This document shows positions 9,487 through 22,180 of a stretch of DNA of 64,000 nt, in pieces (positions within the stretch are counted from its first letter, which is position 1; each line of letters starts with the position of its first letter). Under the pieces are notes generated by a model that saw nothing but the letters and a program-made list of their open reading frames with translations, was not told the DNA's origin and did not search any database. The translations under genes were made by a program, and so were the position numbers. The DNA is from Bromus sterilis (taxonomy: Eukaryota > Streptophyta > Magnoliopsida > Poales > Poaceae): positions 185,627,016-185,691,015 of the forward strand of contig OX465597.1 of the NCBI GenBank assembly GCA_950022295.1. Reading direction: 5' to 3'.

Positions 9487-11290
9487 TCTTCTACAAGTGC
9501 AGAGAGCCGGGGCACACGTCTCCCAACTGCACCGATCCGCGCTTTGCTCGGCTCCCACCGCCTCCACCTCGCTCTACTCCGAGCACTGCGATGGTGAAGG
9601 CACAGCCACGTGCAGTCCGAGTGAACAACGTGATGCTCTCAGATGCTCAGCAGTCTTCAGAGATCGTTCTTGGTAGGTTGCTTGTTAGTTCTGTTCCTGC
9701 GACAGTTTTGTTCGATTCCGGAGCGTCTCATTCTTTCATTTCCAAGTCCTTCTCTCAGCAGTTTGATTTCCAAGCAGAGGTGATGCCTTCTCCTTTGGCC
9801 ATCTCTACCCCGCGATCTAAGTTCAGTTCAACTGTCAGAGTTCCGAGTGCTCTCATTCAGATTCAGGGTCTTCCTTTCTCCGCTTCCTTGATTTTGCTTC
9901 CACGTTCAGACATTGATGCCATCTTGGGCATGGATTGGCTTGTGCAGCACAGGGCAAATATTAATTGTCCGACCAGATCAATGAAGTTGACACATGAGTC
10001 AGGTGCAGAAGTCTTGTACACTTGTGGATCTATAGCAGGGCCAGCACAGTTGTACGCCTTGAACGCAGGAGTCGCACCTTTGCTCGAAGAAGTCAAAGTT
10101 GTTTGTGAGTTCCCAGACGTCTTTCCGGAGGAGTTTCCAGGAATTCCCCCAGTTCGAGCTATTGACTTCGTTATTCTGCTAGAGCCTGGTACCCAGCCGA
10201 TTTCTCGGCATCCGTACAAGATGTGTTCGAAGAAGTTGATTGAACTCAAGAAGCAGTTGACAGAGTTGGAGGCAGGCGGTTTTATCCGCGCAAGCACTTC
10301 CCCTTGGGGTGCACCAGCTTTGTTTGTCCAGAAGAAGGATGGGACTAGCCGCTTGGTCTAGGACTATCGCGGTATCAACAAGAAGACCATCAAGAACAAG
10401 TACCCTTTACGCCGCATCAATGATCTGTTCGAACAGTTGAATGGGGCTAAGGTGTTTTCCATGCTTGACTTGAGGATGGGGTATCATCAAATCCGTGTTC
10501 GTGAAGAGGATATTCCCAAGACCGCGTTCAGCACACGTTATGGGCTGTATGAGTTTACAGTCATGACTTTTGGGTTCTCAAATGCCCCTCCGACATTCAT
10601 GAGAGCCATGAACTATTTGTTCCAAGAATGTCTTGATGTGTTTGTGATCCTCTACCTCGACGACATTCTTGTCTATTCCAAGTCAGAGGCTGAACATGAG
10701 GAACATCTACGCCTGGTGCTTTAGAAGTTGAGAGAGCACCGGTACTATGCCAAGTTCTCCAAGTGTGAGTTTTGGCTGGAAAAGGTCAATTTTCTGGGCC
10801 ATGTTATCTCCGCTGAGGGAATTGTGGTTGATCCAGAGCGAGTCCGCACTAATCAAGAGTGGGCTCCGCCGAAGAACGTGAACCAGCTAAGGAGTTTTCT
10901 CGGCCTCGCCAGTTATTGCAGGAGGTTTGTGCAGAATTTCTCCAAAATAGAAAAGCCAATGACTGAATTTTTGTGCAAAGGCAAACGGTACACTTGGTCA
11001 CCAGCTTGCCAGTCAGCCTTCGAGGAGTTGAAAGAGAAGCTGACCACAGCTCCAATTCTCACGCCGCCAGATGAGTCACAGCCTTTTCAGGTGTTTTGTG
11101 ATGCCTCTTTGCAAGGCCTAGGCGGAGTTTTGATGGAAGGCAGGAACATTATGGCTTATACCTCACGGCAGTTGAAGACAAGTGAGAGGAATTATCCCAT
11201 GCACGACTTGGAGCTTGCAGCAGTTGTGCACGCTTTTATCACTTGGTGACACCTACTCTTAGGGAGGAAGGTGGATGTGTTCACGGACCA
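9387..11290 (+). pseudogene. Zinc knuckle, protease, reverse transcriptase and RNase H start of element B
   Basis: In order: a Cys-rich knuckle near 9497 (CREPGHTSPNC, with an extra Cys context FYKC); retropepsin core LFDSGASHSFIS near 9711; RT with the YLDD catalytic motif near 10655; and the connection to RNase H (FCDASLQGLGGVL near 11094). Premature stops: TAG at 10359 (LV*DYR), TAG at 10722, and TGA at 11247 in the RNase H core. Each is one C-to-T step from a Gln or Arg codon expected from relatives. Element C is inserted after the Asp-His-Lys codons at 11286-11294. The RT would otherwise be full length. Confidence 0.88.
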
Positions 11291-11294
11291 CAAG

Positions 11295-12210
11295 TGATGA
11301 GGACATCTCTACTAATGTTACACCCACATCTTCACCAACTACACATACTGGACCAGTTACTAGAGCACGTGCACGTCAACTAAATTATCAGGTACTTTCG
11401 TTTCTTGCGAATCCTTCTAATGTTCATGAACATATGATGCTGCCTAAATTAGATACTTTTGTTTTGCTTATGAATGAAGGACCTAGCATGGACAAGAAGG
11501 ACGGTCATTGGAGCGGGATCAAGCATGGAGAAGAAGGTGCGCGCGCGGGAAATAACAATGGAGCTTCCAGTGGGGATTTTCGCACTTTGAAGCCACCATA
11601 AGGCATGCATGAAGGCTTGGACGAAATACACGAGATGCCACTTCATTATTTTCGTCCAAGAGCAATTATAGGTGCTGCGTCACCTTAATATTGGGCTGGG
11701 CCCATGTAATTTCGAAATACCACATTATAGGCTGTTTTTAGAGTCCGTATGTGTGGGGAAACCGAGTTAGGGTTGTTTTCGGGCCCCACCTCCAAGGGGT
11801 CACGAAAATCCCCTCTGTTCCCCCATATATACAGCCCTTAGGGCGTCGTTTATACTTGGGTTTTAATTAGATATAAGTTAGCCATAGCCGCAACTTCGAG
11901 CTCTTCGTTTGTGGCATCCGACCAGGCCAAGACCTCATTGGAACCCCAACTTTCGTAATCATTCATCTTATATTCGCAATATCCAGATTGAAATTCTTAG
12001 TTCTTTCTTGTTCTTCGATTGCTTGCAGGAATTAGACCTTCGTGGTCAGGTTGATCGTGCATCCGCGGGATCAATAACCTCTCGGAGTTGGTTTAGCGAT
12101 CGCTAAGGCGCAACGTCTTCGCACGTTCGTAGTCGGATCGTGAAAGTCGCCTCCACCATAATCGATCTCCACCATCTCATCGAAACATCGGGACACCTTC
12201 GCCTCTATCA
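11295..12210 (+). repeat. 5' LTR of element C
   Basis: 916 bp, starts TGATGAGG and ends CTCTATCA. A TATA-like CCATATATACAG lies at about 11823-11834, which would place the transcript start near 11860. The first 300 bp repeat the C-terminal coding part of pol and read as an ORF only because of that duplication. Confidence 0.95.
11823..11834 (+). promoter_or_regulatory. TATA box in element C LTR
   Basis: CCATATATACAG in both LTRs (second copy about 18497-18508), downstream of the coding tail and upstream of a pyrimidine-rich leader. Confidence 0.5.
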
Positions 12211-12212
12211 AG

Positions 12213-12222
12213 TGGTATCAGA
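12213..12222 (+). other. Primer binding site of element C
   Basis: TGGTATCAGA two bp after the LTR matches the first ten bases of the initiator tRNA-Met complement; the next bases diverge (TTTCC), so the site is shorter than in element B. Confidence 0.7.
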
Positions 12223-13192
12223 TTTCCAGGTTGCTCGGTGAGATTTACCAGTTTTCGTAGTCTAGATTGGTTCTGTTCTTCATACCTACAGTCCACGAAA
12301 AAGCCAACAAAAAAATTAGGGTTAGATCATCACATCCCAAAACAGTCCGAGCCTTTGTCCAGTTTTCTTTACAGTAGTTTGCTTTGTTGAATTTGCGGTT
12401 GCATCGTTGTGTCGAGTTGCTGATCCTAGCGTCTAGTTCCCTTAGAGTTTTGAGTTCTGATCACAGTTTGTCACACCGCCGCCGCACATTCGTACACCGC
12501 CACGTTTCCGCCAATCCGAGTCCAGATACACCACCACGTTCCGCCAAGTCGAGTCCATATATAGCACCACGACCTACCAATCCGAGTTGAGTTCCATCAC
12601 CTGTTAGGTTTGTGATCTCTCCGTAGCCAGAAATTTCGGGGGTAAAAAATTTTCGTGCCCATACGTTCCTTAGGTCCAGAAACTCATTTTGAGACGTTCG
12701 CCACCATAGTGATTTTTTCGCACTTTTTCAGCCACCGCAGTCCCGCATCGCAAAAAAAAAAAAAAAAAAAAGAGAGAGAAAAAAAAAATTCAGAGTGTGT
12801 TTCTCAGTTGTTTACGTGCCGCGCCGTGCTTTCGTTGGTGTTTTAGGCTCGCGTCTCTAGTACGGTCTAGCCTAGGATCAGCACAGTACCGACGTTGAGT
12901 GTTTATTCAACTTTGCATCTCTGTTTTGATTATTGTTGAGCTTTTGCTACCATACTTGTCAGTCTTCCTACAGCTCCACATATATTCTACATCGTGCGTT
13001 TTGACACCTCCTGGCCATCGCTCTACCACATCTCTGAGAGTTTTGACCCGTTGGTTGTACATCACCACCTGCTGCTAGGTAAGAATCGGTAAGAACGAAA
13101 GAAAAGCTTGACAGATTTGTGCTTTCCACCACCCCACATCCCATTAGTACAAGTAGGATCATATTTCTGTGTGTTTTCTATTTCTGCTAACC
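12223..13192 (+). other. Untranslated leader of element C
   Basis: Nearly 1 kb without a recognisable frame. It holds an A/G-rich tract at 12751-12788 with a long A run, and ends at a well-placed start codon (AACCATGCC). Confidence 0.7.
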
Positions 13193-16100
13193 ATGCCAGG
13201 ATCCCATGATGAAGTGGCGCGGGATGCACCCAATTGGGAGAATATGACAAACAAAGCGTTACATGATAAATTTGCACAAATGATGTCTGAACAGGTGAAT
13301 GACATCGAGAACAGATTTACAGAGGCGATTGATGGTGTGGAGAAGATGATCGACACCAAGCTCGACGCCAAGTTTACTGAGTTGCTCGCACGCCTACCTG
13401 CACAGCCTGCAGCCGCGCCAGCACAGCCACCGCCACCACGACGTGCACGACGTATTCTGTTTCCGGGCAGACAAGCTGCTGGTGCTGCTGCAGTTGCTGC
13501 TACTGCTGCTGCTTCTGACGTCGGCCAGGACGACAACTACGAGGGTGATTACGAGGAGGAGGTGGAACAGGAAGCGGCCTATGAGCAGCCAGCTGGACGT
13601 CCACGTCCCAACATTCGCCACGGTCGACACCAACCACCCCCTCAAGTACGCGATGGTGAACATGTGCCTAAACTTAAATTGAATCTTAAGCCGTTTGAGG
13701 GTAGATATATTCCTGATGCTTATCTTACTTGGGAGTTAGAAACTGAACAACGCTTTACATGTTTACAATATCCTGAGAATAGACGTGTTACTGCTGCTGT
13801 TTGTGAATTCACGGGGTTTGCATCTATTTGGTGGTCTGAACATTGTAGATTGCATGCTAATAATATTCCAACTACTTGGGCTGCTTTAAAAGATGCTATG
13901 CGTACTCGCTGGGTGCCTCCTTATTATCAACGTGAATTGCTACAAAAATTACAGCGTTTGAGACAAGGCAAAAATTCTGTAGAGGAATATTATCAAGAAT
14001 TACAAACTGGATTGATTAGATGTGGCCTAGTAGAGGATAATGAAGCTATGCTTGCACGTTTTATGGGTGGTTTAAACAGGGAGATACAAACTATTCTAGA
14101 ATACAAGGACTTTGCTACTATTACTCGTTTGTTTCATCTTGCTTGTAAAGCTGAACGTGAAGTGCAGGATCGACAGGCCGCTACGAGACCTAACTTTTCT
14201 GCAGGACGAAATACATCATGGACATCGCGTGGACCTTCTACATCCACACGTCCTGCTGCACCACCATCTACTTCAACCGCTCATTCTTACAGGGAGCCAC
14301 CAAAACAGCCAGCGCCACCATTCAAGTGTGCACAGAGTGGTCCAGCAGCGAGTTCTTCTTCATCCATGGCTTCCACAGGGCAAACACGAGATCGTGATAT
14401 TAAATGTCGCAGGTGCCAAGGTGGAGGTCACTTCGCAAAAGACTGTCCCTCCAAGCGTGTGATGATTATTACGGCAGATGGTGGGTATGAGTCAGCGAGC
14501 GACTATGATGAGGAGACTTTAGTTCTCATTGCTCACGAGGAACAGGGTGCCCCTGATGATGCTCATGATATAGAGTATATGGCTCCTGATGATGCAGATC
14601 AATATGCTAGTTTGGTTGCTCAACGTGTGTTAAGTTTGCAGGTATCGAAGGCCGAGCAAAACCAGAGGCATAATTTGTTCCACACAAAGGGAGTGGTGAA
14701 AGAACGTTCGGTTCGCATCATCATTGACGGAGGGAGTTGCAACAACTTGGCAAGCATGGAGTTGGTGGAGAAGCTATCTCTCACCACAAGACCACACCCC
14801 CATCCGTACTATATTCAGTGGTTTAACAATAGTGGTAAGATTAAGGTAACGCGTTCTGTTCGTGTGCACTTTAGCATTGCTGCATATGTTGATTATGTTG
14901 ATTGTGATGTGGTACCCATGCAAGCATGCTCTCTTTTACTTGGTAGACCATGGCAATTTGATAGGAATGTTGTACACCATGGTAGGACAAATCAGTTTAC
15001 TCTGGTTCATCAGGATAAAACTATTGCTTTACTTCCTATGTCTCCTGAACAAATTGTGAAAGATGATCTTGCTAGAGCTAGTAAAGCTAAACAGGAGAAA
15101 AATAAGAGTGAAAATGAGATAGCAGCTAAAGAATTTGAGCAACAACATAAGACTACTAGCAAATCTTCTTCTACTGTTTCTAATGAAATTAAATTGACTA
15201 GTCCAACTTTGCTTGCCACTAAGGTTGATATTTCGGATTTGGATGTTAGTCAATATGTGTGCTATGCTTTTGTGTGCAAAGAAGCTTTGTTTTCATTTGA
15301 GGAATTGCCTCCTTCTTTGCCTCCTGTTGTCACTGACCTTTTGCAGGAGTTTATTGACGTCTTTCCACAAGACGTACCACCGGGATTACCACCTATTCGA
15401 GGGATTGAGCATCAGATTGACTTAATTCCCGGTGCTTCGCTGCCCAACCGTGCGCCATACCGTACCAATCCGGAGGAGACGAAGGAGATTCAGCGTCAAG
15501 TACAAGAGCTACTCGACAAAGGTTACATACGTGAATCCCTTAGTCCTTGTGCTGTTCCTGTTATATTAGTGCCTAACAAGGATGTAACTTGGCGTATGTG
15601 TGTTGATTGTAGAGCCATTAATAATATTACTATTCGTTATCTTCATCCTATTCCTAGGTTAGATGATATTCTTGATGAATTAAGTGGCTCTACCATGTTT
15701 TCCAAAGTTGATTTGCGTAGTGGATACCATCAAATTCGCATGAAATTAGGGGATGAATGGAAAACGGCATTTAAAACTAAGTTTGGATTATATGAGTGGT
15801 TAGTCATGCCTTTTGGGTTAACTAATGCACCTAGCACTTTCATGAGATTAATGAACGAGGTTTTACGTGCTTTCATTGAACGATTTGTGGTAGTCTATTT
15901 TGATGATATACTGATTTATAGCAAATCTTTGGAGGAACATTTGGATCATTTACGTGCTGTTTTTATTGCTCTACGTAATGCACGTTTTTTTGGTAACCTT
16001 GGGAAGTGCACCTTTTGCACCGACCGAGTATCGTTTCTTGGCTATGTTGTTACTCCGCAGGGAATTGAAGTTGATAAAGCCAAGATCGAGGCGATTGAGA

Positions 16101-18274
16101 GTTGGCCGCAGCCCAAAACGGTCACACAAGTGAGAAGTTTTCTTGGCCTCGCTGGATTCTATAGGCGTTTTGTGAGAGATTTCAGCACCATTGCTGCACC
16201 TCTCAATGAGCTTACACGCAAGGATGTGCCTTTTACTTGGGGTACCGCACAGGAAGAAGCCTTCACGGTATTGAAAGATAAGTTAACACATGCTCCTTTG
16301 CTCCAACTTCCTGATTTTAATAAGACTTTTGAGCTTGAATGCGATGCTAGTGGGATTGGTTTGGGAGGTGTGTTATTACAAGATGCTAAACCTGTTGCAT
16401 ACTTTTCTGAAAAATTGAGTGGGCCTAGTCTGAACTATTCTACTTATGATAAGGAATTATATGCTCTTGTTCGGACATTAGAAACTTGGCAACATTATTT
16501 ATGGCCCAAAGAATTTGTTATACATTCTGATCATGAATCTTTGAAACACATAAGAAGCCAAGCAAAACTTAATCGTAGACATGCTAAGTGGGTTGAATTT
16601 ATTGAGACTTTCCCTTATGTCATTAAACACAAGAAGGGGAAAGATAATATTATTGCTGATGCTTTGTCTCGTCGTTATACTATGCTTTCACAACTTGACT
16701 TCAAGATATTCGGTTTAGAGACAATCAAAGATCAATATGTGCATGATGCGGAATTTAAAGATGTTTTGCAGAATTGTAGAGAGGGTAGAACATGGAACAA
16801 GTTTGTGCTTAATGATGGGTTTGTGTTCCGTTCTAACAAGCTATGCATTCCAGCTAGCTCTATTCGTCTTTTGTTGTTGCTGGAGGCGCATGGAGGAGGA
16901 TTAATGGGACATTTTGGCGTGAAGAAGACGGAGGACATACTTGCTACACATTTCTTTTGGCCAAAGATGAGACGGGATGTTGAGCGTTTTGTTGCTCGCT
17001 GCACTACATGTCAAAAAGCTAAGTCATGACTCAATCCTCATGGTTTATACATGCCTTTACCTGTACCTAGTGTTCCGTGGGAGGACATATCCATGGACTT
17101 TGTTTTAGGCTTGCCTCGAACACAGAAGGGGAGGGATACCATATTTGTTGTCGTGGATAGATTTTCTAAGATGGCACATTTTATACCATGTCATAAAAGC
17201 GATGATGCTGCTAATGTTGCTGATTTATTCTTTCGAGAGATTATTCGCTTACATGGTGTGCCCAATACTATTGTCTCGGATCGTGATACTAAGTTTCTTA
17301 GCCATTTTTGGAGATGCTTATGGGCTAAGTTGGGGACTAAACTACTTTTTAGTACTACATGTCATCCCCAAACTGATGGACAAACTGAAGTAGTCAATAG
17401 GACTTTGTCTACTATGCTTAGGGCTGTTTTAAAGAGTAACTTGAAAATGTGGGAAGAATGTTTACCTCATATTGAATTTGCTTATAATCGTTCATTTCAT
17501 TCTACCACTAAAATGTGCCCTTTTGAGATTGTTTATGGTTTTCTACCTCGTGCACCTATTGATTTGCTGCCTCTTCCATCTTCGGAGAAGGTTAATTTTG
17601 ATGCTAAGCAACGTGCTGAATTGATATTAAAAATGCATGAGTTAACTAAAGAAAACATTGAGAAAATGAATGCTAGATACAAGCTTGCTGGTGATAAGGG
17701 TAGAAAGCATGTTGTGTTTGAACCAGGAGATCTTGTTTGGTTACATCTACGTAAAGATAGGTTTCCTGATTTGCGCAAGTCTAAGTTAATGCCACGAGCT
17801 GATGGTCCCTTTAAGGTTTTATAGAAAATTAATGATAATGCATATAAACTTGAGCTACCTGCAGATTTTGGGGTTAGTCCCACATTTAACATTGCAGATT
17901 TGAAACCTTATTTGGGAGAAGATAATGAGCTTCCGTCGAGGACGACTTCAATTCAAGAAGGGGAGGATGATGAGGACATCTCTACTAATGTTACACCCAC
18001 ATCTTCACCAACTACACATACTGGACCAGTTACTAGAGCACGTGCATGTCAACTAAATTATCAGGTACTTTCGTTTCTTGCGAATCCTTCTAATGTTCAT
18101 GAACATATGATGCTGCCTAAATTAGATACTTTTGTTTTGCTTATGAATGAAGGACCTAGCATGGACAAGAAGGACGGTCATTGGAGCGGGATCAAGCATG
18201 GAGAAGAAGGTGCGCGCGCGGGAAATAACAATGGAGCTTCCAGTGGGGATTTTCGCACTTTGAAGCCACCATAA
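13193..18274 (+). pseudogene. Gag-pol of element C with two nonsense codons
   Basis: I chose the ATG at 13193 (context AACCATGCC) over an upstream in-frame ATG at 13169 with a poor context. In order: Retrotrans_gag-like region (residues about 160-340); CX2CX4HX4C zinc knuckle at 14405-14446; protease with DGGSCNNLAS near 14725; RT with YFDD at 15896; RNase H (LECDASGIGLGG, near 16333); HHCC zinc finger (GHFGVKK to CTTCQKAK); integrase with the expected D, D and E motifs (MDFVLG, VSDRDTKF, TDGQTEVVNR); and a C-terminal tail into the LTR with GPVTRARA. The stops are TGA at 17027-17029 between the zinc finger and integrase core (CGA expected) and TAG at 17822-17824 (a Glu codon expected). No frameshift is seen, so this copy could retain functional protein up to residue 1278. 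Confidence 0.92.
17956..17967 (+). other. Polypurine tract of element C
   Basis: AGAAGGGGAGGA abuts the 3' LTR start at 17968. It lies inside the pol reading frame. Confidence 0.8.
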
Positions 18275-18883
18275 GGCATGCATGAAGGCTTGGACGAAAT
18301 ACACGAGATGCCACTTCATTATTTTCGTCCAAGAGCAATTATAGGTGCTGCGTCACCTTAATATTGGGCTGGGCCCATGTAATTTCGAAATACCACATTA
18401 TAGGCTGTTTTTAGAGTCCGTATGTGTGGGGAAACCGAGTTAGGGTTGTTTTCGGGCACCACCTCCAAGGGGTCACGAAAATCCCCTCTGTTCCCCCATA
18501 TATACAGCCCTTAGGGCGTCGTTTAGACTTGGGTTTTAATTAGATATAAGTTAGCCATAGCCGCAACTTCGAGCTCTTCGTTTGTGTCATCCGACCAGGC
18601 CAAGACCTCATTGGAACCCCAACTTTCGTAATCATTCATCTTATATTCGCAATATCCAGATTGCAATTCTTAGTTCTTGCTTGTTCTTCGATTGCTTGCA
18701 GGAATTAGACCTTCGTGGTCAGGTTGATCGTGCATCCGCGGGATCAATAACCTCTCGGAGTTAGTTTAGCGATCGCTAAGGCGCAACGTCTTCGCACGTT
18801 CGTAGTCGGATCGTGAAAGTCGCCTCCACCATAATCGATCTCCACCATCTCATCGAAACATCGGGACACCTTCGCCTCTATCA
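17968..18883 (+). repeat. 3' LTR of element C
   Basis: 916 bp, seven substitutions and no indels relative to the 5' LTR. The pol frame continues through its first 307 bp to the TAA at 18272. Confidence 0.95.
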
Positions 18884-18888
18884 ACAAG

Positions 18889-20583
18889 AGTCTGAAGTAC
18901 TTGTTCACTCAGCCAAATCTGAACTTGAGTCAAATAAAATGGCTTGAAATCATCTCTGAGTACACACTTGATATTCAGTACACGCCTGGGAAAGCGAATG
19001 CCATAGCTGATGCGCTGAGCCGCAAGGGTGATTGCAATAATATCCAGGTACAGAAGATCCACCCTGATTTGTGTGAGTCCTTTCGAAGGCTCAATCTTGA
19101 GCTAGTTCCAGCAGGCTACCTTGCCAACCTTGTGGTAGAGCCCACTATCCATGAGAAGGTTCGTGAAGCTCAGTCTGGAAGCTCAATGATACAAAAGATC
19201 AAACAGGGTATTGCCGCCTCAGTTCCAAACTACGGTTGCTTTTCAGTGCATAATGACGGCACCGTGTGGTTCGAAGAGCGAATTGTTGTTCCCAAGGAGG
19301 GAGATCTCAGAGAGGTCATCATGAGGGAAGCCCATGATTCCAAGCTGTCGATTCACCCTTGCAGTACGAAGATGTATCAGGATATCAAGAAAAGCTTTTG
19401 GTGGACTCGTATGAAGCGGGATGTTGCCCGTTACGTGTCTCAGTGTGATGTGTGCAGAAGAGTGAAGGCACAACACCAGAAGCCTGCAGGGTTGCTTCAG
19501 CCACTTGAGATTCCGGAGTGGAAGTGGGATCACATCAAAATGGACTTTGTCACCGGGTTTCCGAGATCTCAAAAGGGCAATAATGCAATCTTCGTTGTCA
19601 TTGATAACTTGTCCAAAGTTTCCCATTTTCTGCCTGTCAAAGAAACTATCTCGGTGGGACAGTTGGCGGAGTTGTACACCGCGAGAATTGTTTCACTACA
19701 CGACATTCCCAAGAAGATAAGTTCTGATCGTGGAAGCATTTTCACCTCAAACTTCTGGAAGGCCTTTCAAGAGGCATTGGGTACAAAGATTGTCTTCAGT
19801 ACCGCATATCACCCTCAGACTAGTGGCCAAGTCGAGCGCGTGAACCAAATCCTTGAGGACATGCTTCGAGCATGTGTCATCTCCTTTGGCATGAAGTGGG
19901 AAGAATGCTTGTCGTATGCTGAGTTCTCTTACAACAACAGCTATCAGGCAAGTCTGCAGGCAGCTCCGTTTGAAGTCTTGTATGGCCGGAAGTGCAGGAC
20001 ACCTTAAAACTGGTCCGAGACAGGTGAGAGGCAGTTGTTTGGTCCAGATGTGATCCAGGAGGCAGAGGACAAAGTGAAGATTGTCCGAGAGCATCTAAAG
20101 GCAGCACAGTCTAGGCAGAAGTCCTATTATGACAAAAGGCACCGTGGTGTAGCTTTCTAAGTTGGTGAATGGGCATACCTCAAAGTGTCTCCGTTGAGGG
20201 GTACTCACCGCTTTGGTATCAAGGGAAAGCTCGCTCCAAGATTTGTCGGACCTTTCCGCATCCTTGAGTCTAGAGGACCTCTTGCCTTTCGGCTCGAGCT
20301 TCCAGAGAGTCTGTCCATGGTGCATGACGTGTTCCATGTGTCCCAGCTAAAGCAGTGCTTCAAGCAGCCAGTGCAGGCTATTGACTTGGGCGAGATCCAG
20401 CTGAGTGCGGACCTTTTCTACTCAGAGCGTCCAGTCCGTGTTCTTCAGACGTCCGAGCGCAAGACTCGCAACAAGACCGTCAAGTTCACGAAAGTTCAGT
20501 GGGCACATCATTCGGATAGGGAAGCAACGTGGGAGCGTGAAGATCATCTCCGTTCTGAGTATCCTGAGTTGTTTCAGGCTTAG
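18889..20583 (+). pseudogene. RNase H end, integrase and chromodomain of element B
   Basis: This segment continues the B polyprotein after element C; removing C and one ACAAG restores the frame through D-H-K-S-L-K. RNase H end (ADALSRKG), integrase zinc finger (H...H, CDVCRRVKAQ), catalytic core (MDFVTGFPRS; SSDRGSIFTS; TSGQVERVNQ), and a tail with a chromodomain-like block (VQWAHHSDREATWERED) just before the stop at 20581. In-frame stops: TAA at 20005 and TAA at 20157 (Gln CAA expected). The chromodomain supports the Tekay assignment. Confidence 0.9.
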
Positions 20584-20605
20584 ATCTCGGGACGAGATCC
20601 TGTGT

Positions 20606-20619
20606 TGGTGGGGGAGTGC
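20606..20619 (+). other. Polypurine tract of element B
   Basis: A purine-rich stretch (GGTGGGGGAGTGC) directly precedes the 3' LTR. Confidence 0.75.
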
Positions 20620-22022
20620 TGTAACAGCCCATTTGCAATAATTGTAATCCATAGTGGAATTTCACTTTGTCTGATGAATTTGAAACTTGGCATGATTCTA
20701 GTTGATGTAATTCCATGTGATGATTCCAAATGGCTTTGAGTTTTGAGCTCATTTGTTTTGCTTTTGAATTCAAACAAAATGGTCAAAGAAGGATGTTGGG
20801 TGATTTGTCCCATTTGTTTGTGATCTCCCCTAAACCTCAAACTTGTCCTACCCATTCCTTTTTCTTGAGCAAGGGTTTTAAAATCCTTGAATCATTTTTT
20901 CCATCACCAAAAATAGGGGCTCTAGTTCAAAGTGGTTTTGAATTTCAAAAAGAGCTCACATTTTTGTTGTTGCCAAAATTGGTCAAACCATTTTCGAAAA
21001 ATCCAGAAAAATGCAAGGGTTAAGATTATTGAGCTCATGGATTTTTTTCTTCTTGTGTTTTCTTCTCAAGAATTCCCAATGCACCTTTTCTAGTTTATTT
21101 AAATAGGAAATAGGTACTATTTCAACTTGGGATTTTTTTCTCTGCGTCCAAAATTTCACAAGCAAATTTTGGATGTTCAAGCATGTTGCAAGGAGTTTTA
21201 AAATATATTGTGATATATTTTTCTCCTTTTATCTCTGCTCATTTTCTTTTATCCTTTGCCTGCTATTTTTTTTAAATAAGCAGAAGGGCTTTGCCCCTTT
21301 TCTTTTCCCAGCAGAAAGATCAGCCCACCTGGGCCTGTTTTTTTTTCCTAGATCAGCCCAGGGCGAACCGGTACGGGAGCTCATCTCCTACCTTTACACC
21401 GTGGTCACCCTTTCCCCCCTCTCTACGCTCTCACACCGGAGGAGGCCACGGCGGCAGGGGGTGAAGACGTGTCCGGAGGGGGCTCCCCCCCTTTATAAGC
21501 ACCCCTGGGGCTCCCTCTTAGAACCCTAGGTCCATTCCTCCCCTCTTCTCCTCTCGCCGCCGCCGCCATTACCGACCCGAGGCTCCCCTGTTCCGCGTGA
21601 CCTCCACCTGACGCCGGTGAGTTTCGACGCCCCGTTTGATTCCGGCGAGTGTGCGCTCGTTTCCATGCCTCTGCAGCGCGTCTTCATCCTCCCGTTCCCG
21701 CAGTTTGACCCCTTGAGGCTTCGGGACGCTCGGGCCGCGACGCCGCTGTCGGGTACGTCTTCCCCGGCGACCTCCTCGTCCCCTCCTTCCTCTCCGGCGA
21801 GCGCAGGTTCGCGTCCGCGACGCCAAGGTGAGCGGTGCCTCGGTCCCCTGCCCGTCACATAGCCGAAGCACTTCCCGTGCTGCCTGCACGCGTGATTTCC
21901 CGAAGACTGAATTTGGTTCAGTTTCGTCAGACAAGGCGTGGCTTTGAGATTCTTTTTGGTTTCAGTTCGCGTTCGCGTAGATCATCTAGGCGCGTTCTGG
22001 AGTCCCTTCCATCAGCTGCAGT

Positions 22023-22092
22023 GTAGCGCTCTGGTTAGGAGATCAGGTCAGGCGAGAGATCCAGGGATCAATCCCCGGCCAGCGCAAGCACA
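22023..22092 (+). other. tRNA-like module 1 in B 3' LTR
   Basis: Same A-box/B-box arrangement as at 5231. Here the B box reads GGGATCAATCCCCGG, closer to the tRNA T-arm consensus. Confidence 0.45.
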
Positions 22093-22180
22093 CACCTTTT
22101 TCCTTGTTTTGCATCGCTTGCAAAGTTCAGTAGTGATCTACATGATGAGATGCGCCAGCTCTGTGTCGGGAGTCGTCCAG

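Larger units (their letters stand above)
11295..18883 (+). mobile_element. Element C: CRM/Cereba-like chromovirus, young and almost intact
   Basis: Both LTRs are exactly 916 bp (11295-12210 and 17968-18883), TG...CA ended, with ACAAG duplicated at 11290-11294 and 18884-18888. By eye the LTRs differ at 7 positions. With the commonly used grass LTR rate of 1.3e-8 per site per year that is roughly 0.3 million years. One continuous frame from 13193 to 18274 encodes gag and pol and carries only two nonsense codons (17027 and 17822). The frame ends inside the 3' LTR, a trait of CRM-clade elements, and the C terminus has a TRARA-type motif. CRM relatives favour centromeres, so a pericentromeric location is possible but unproven. 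Confidence 0.92.

Noticed and set aside
11275..11601. ORF of 108 codons that looks like a separate gene and recurs at 17900-18274
   Set aside because: It is the C-terminal pol segment of element C duplicated by the LTR; the 5' copy has no coding role of its own.
12751..12788. Poly-A tail of a LINE, SINE or processed pseudogene
   Set aside because: It sits in the leader of element C with no flanking duplication or retroposed body.
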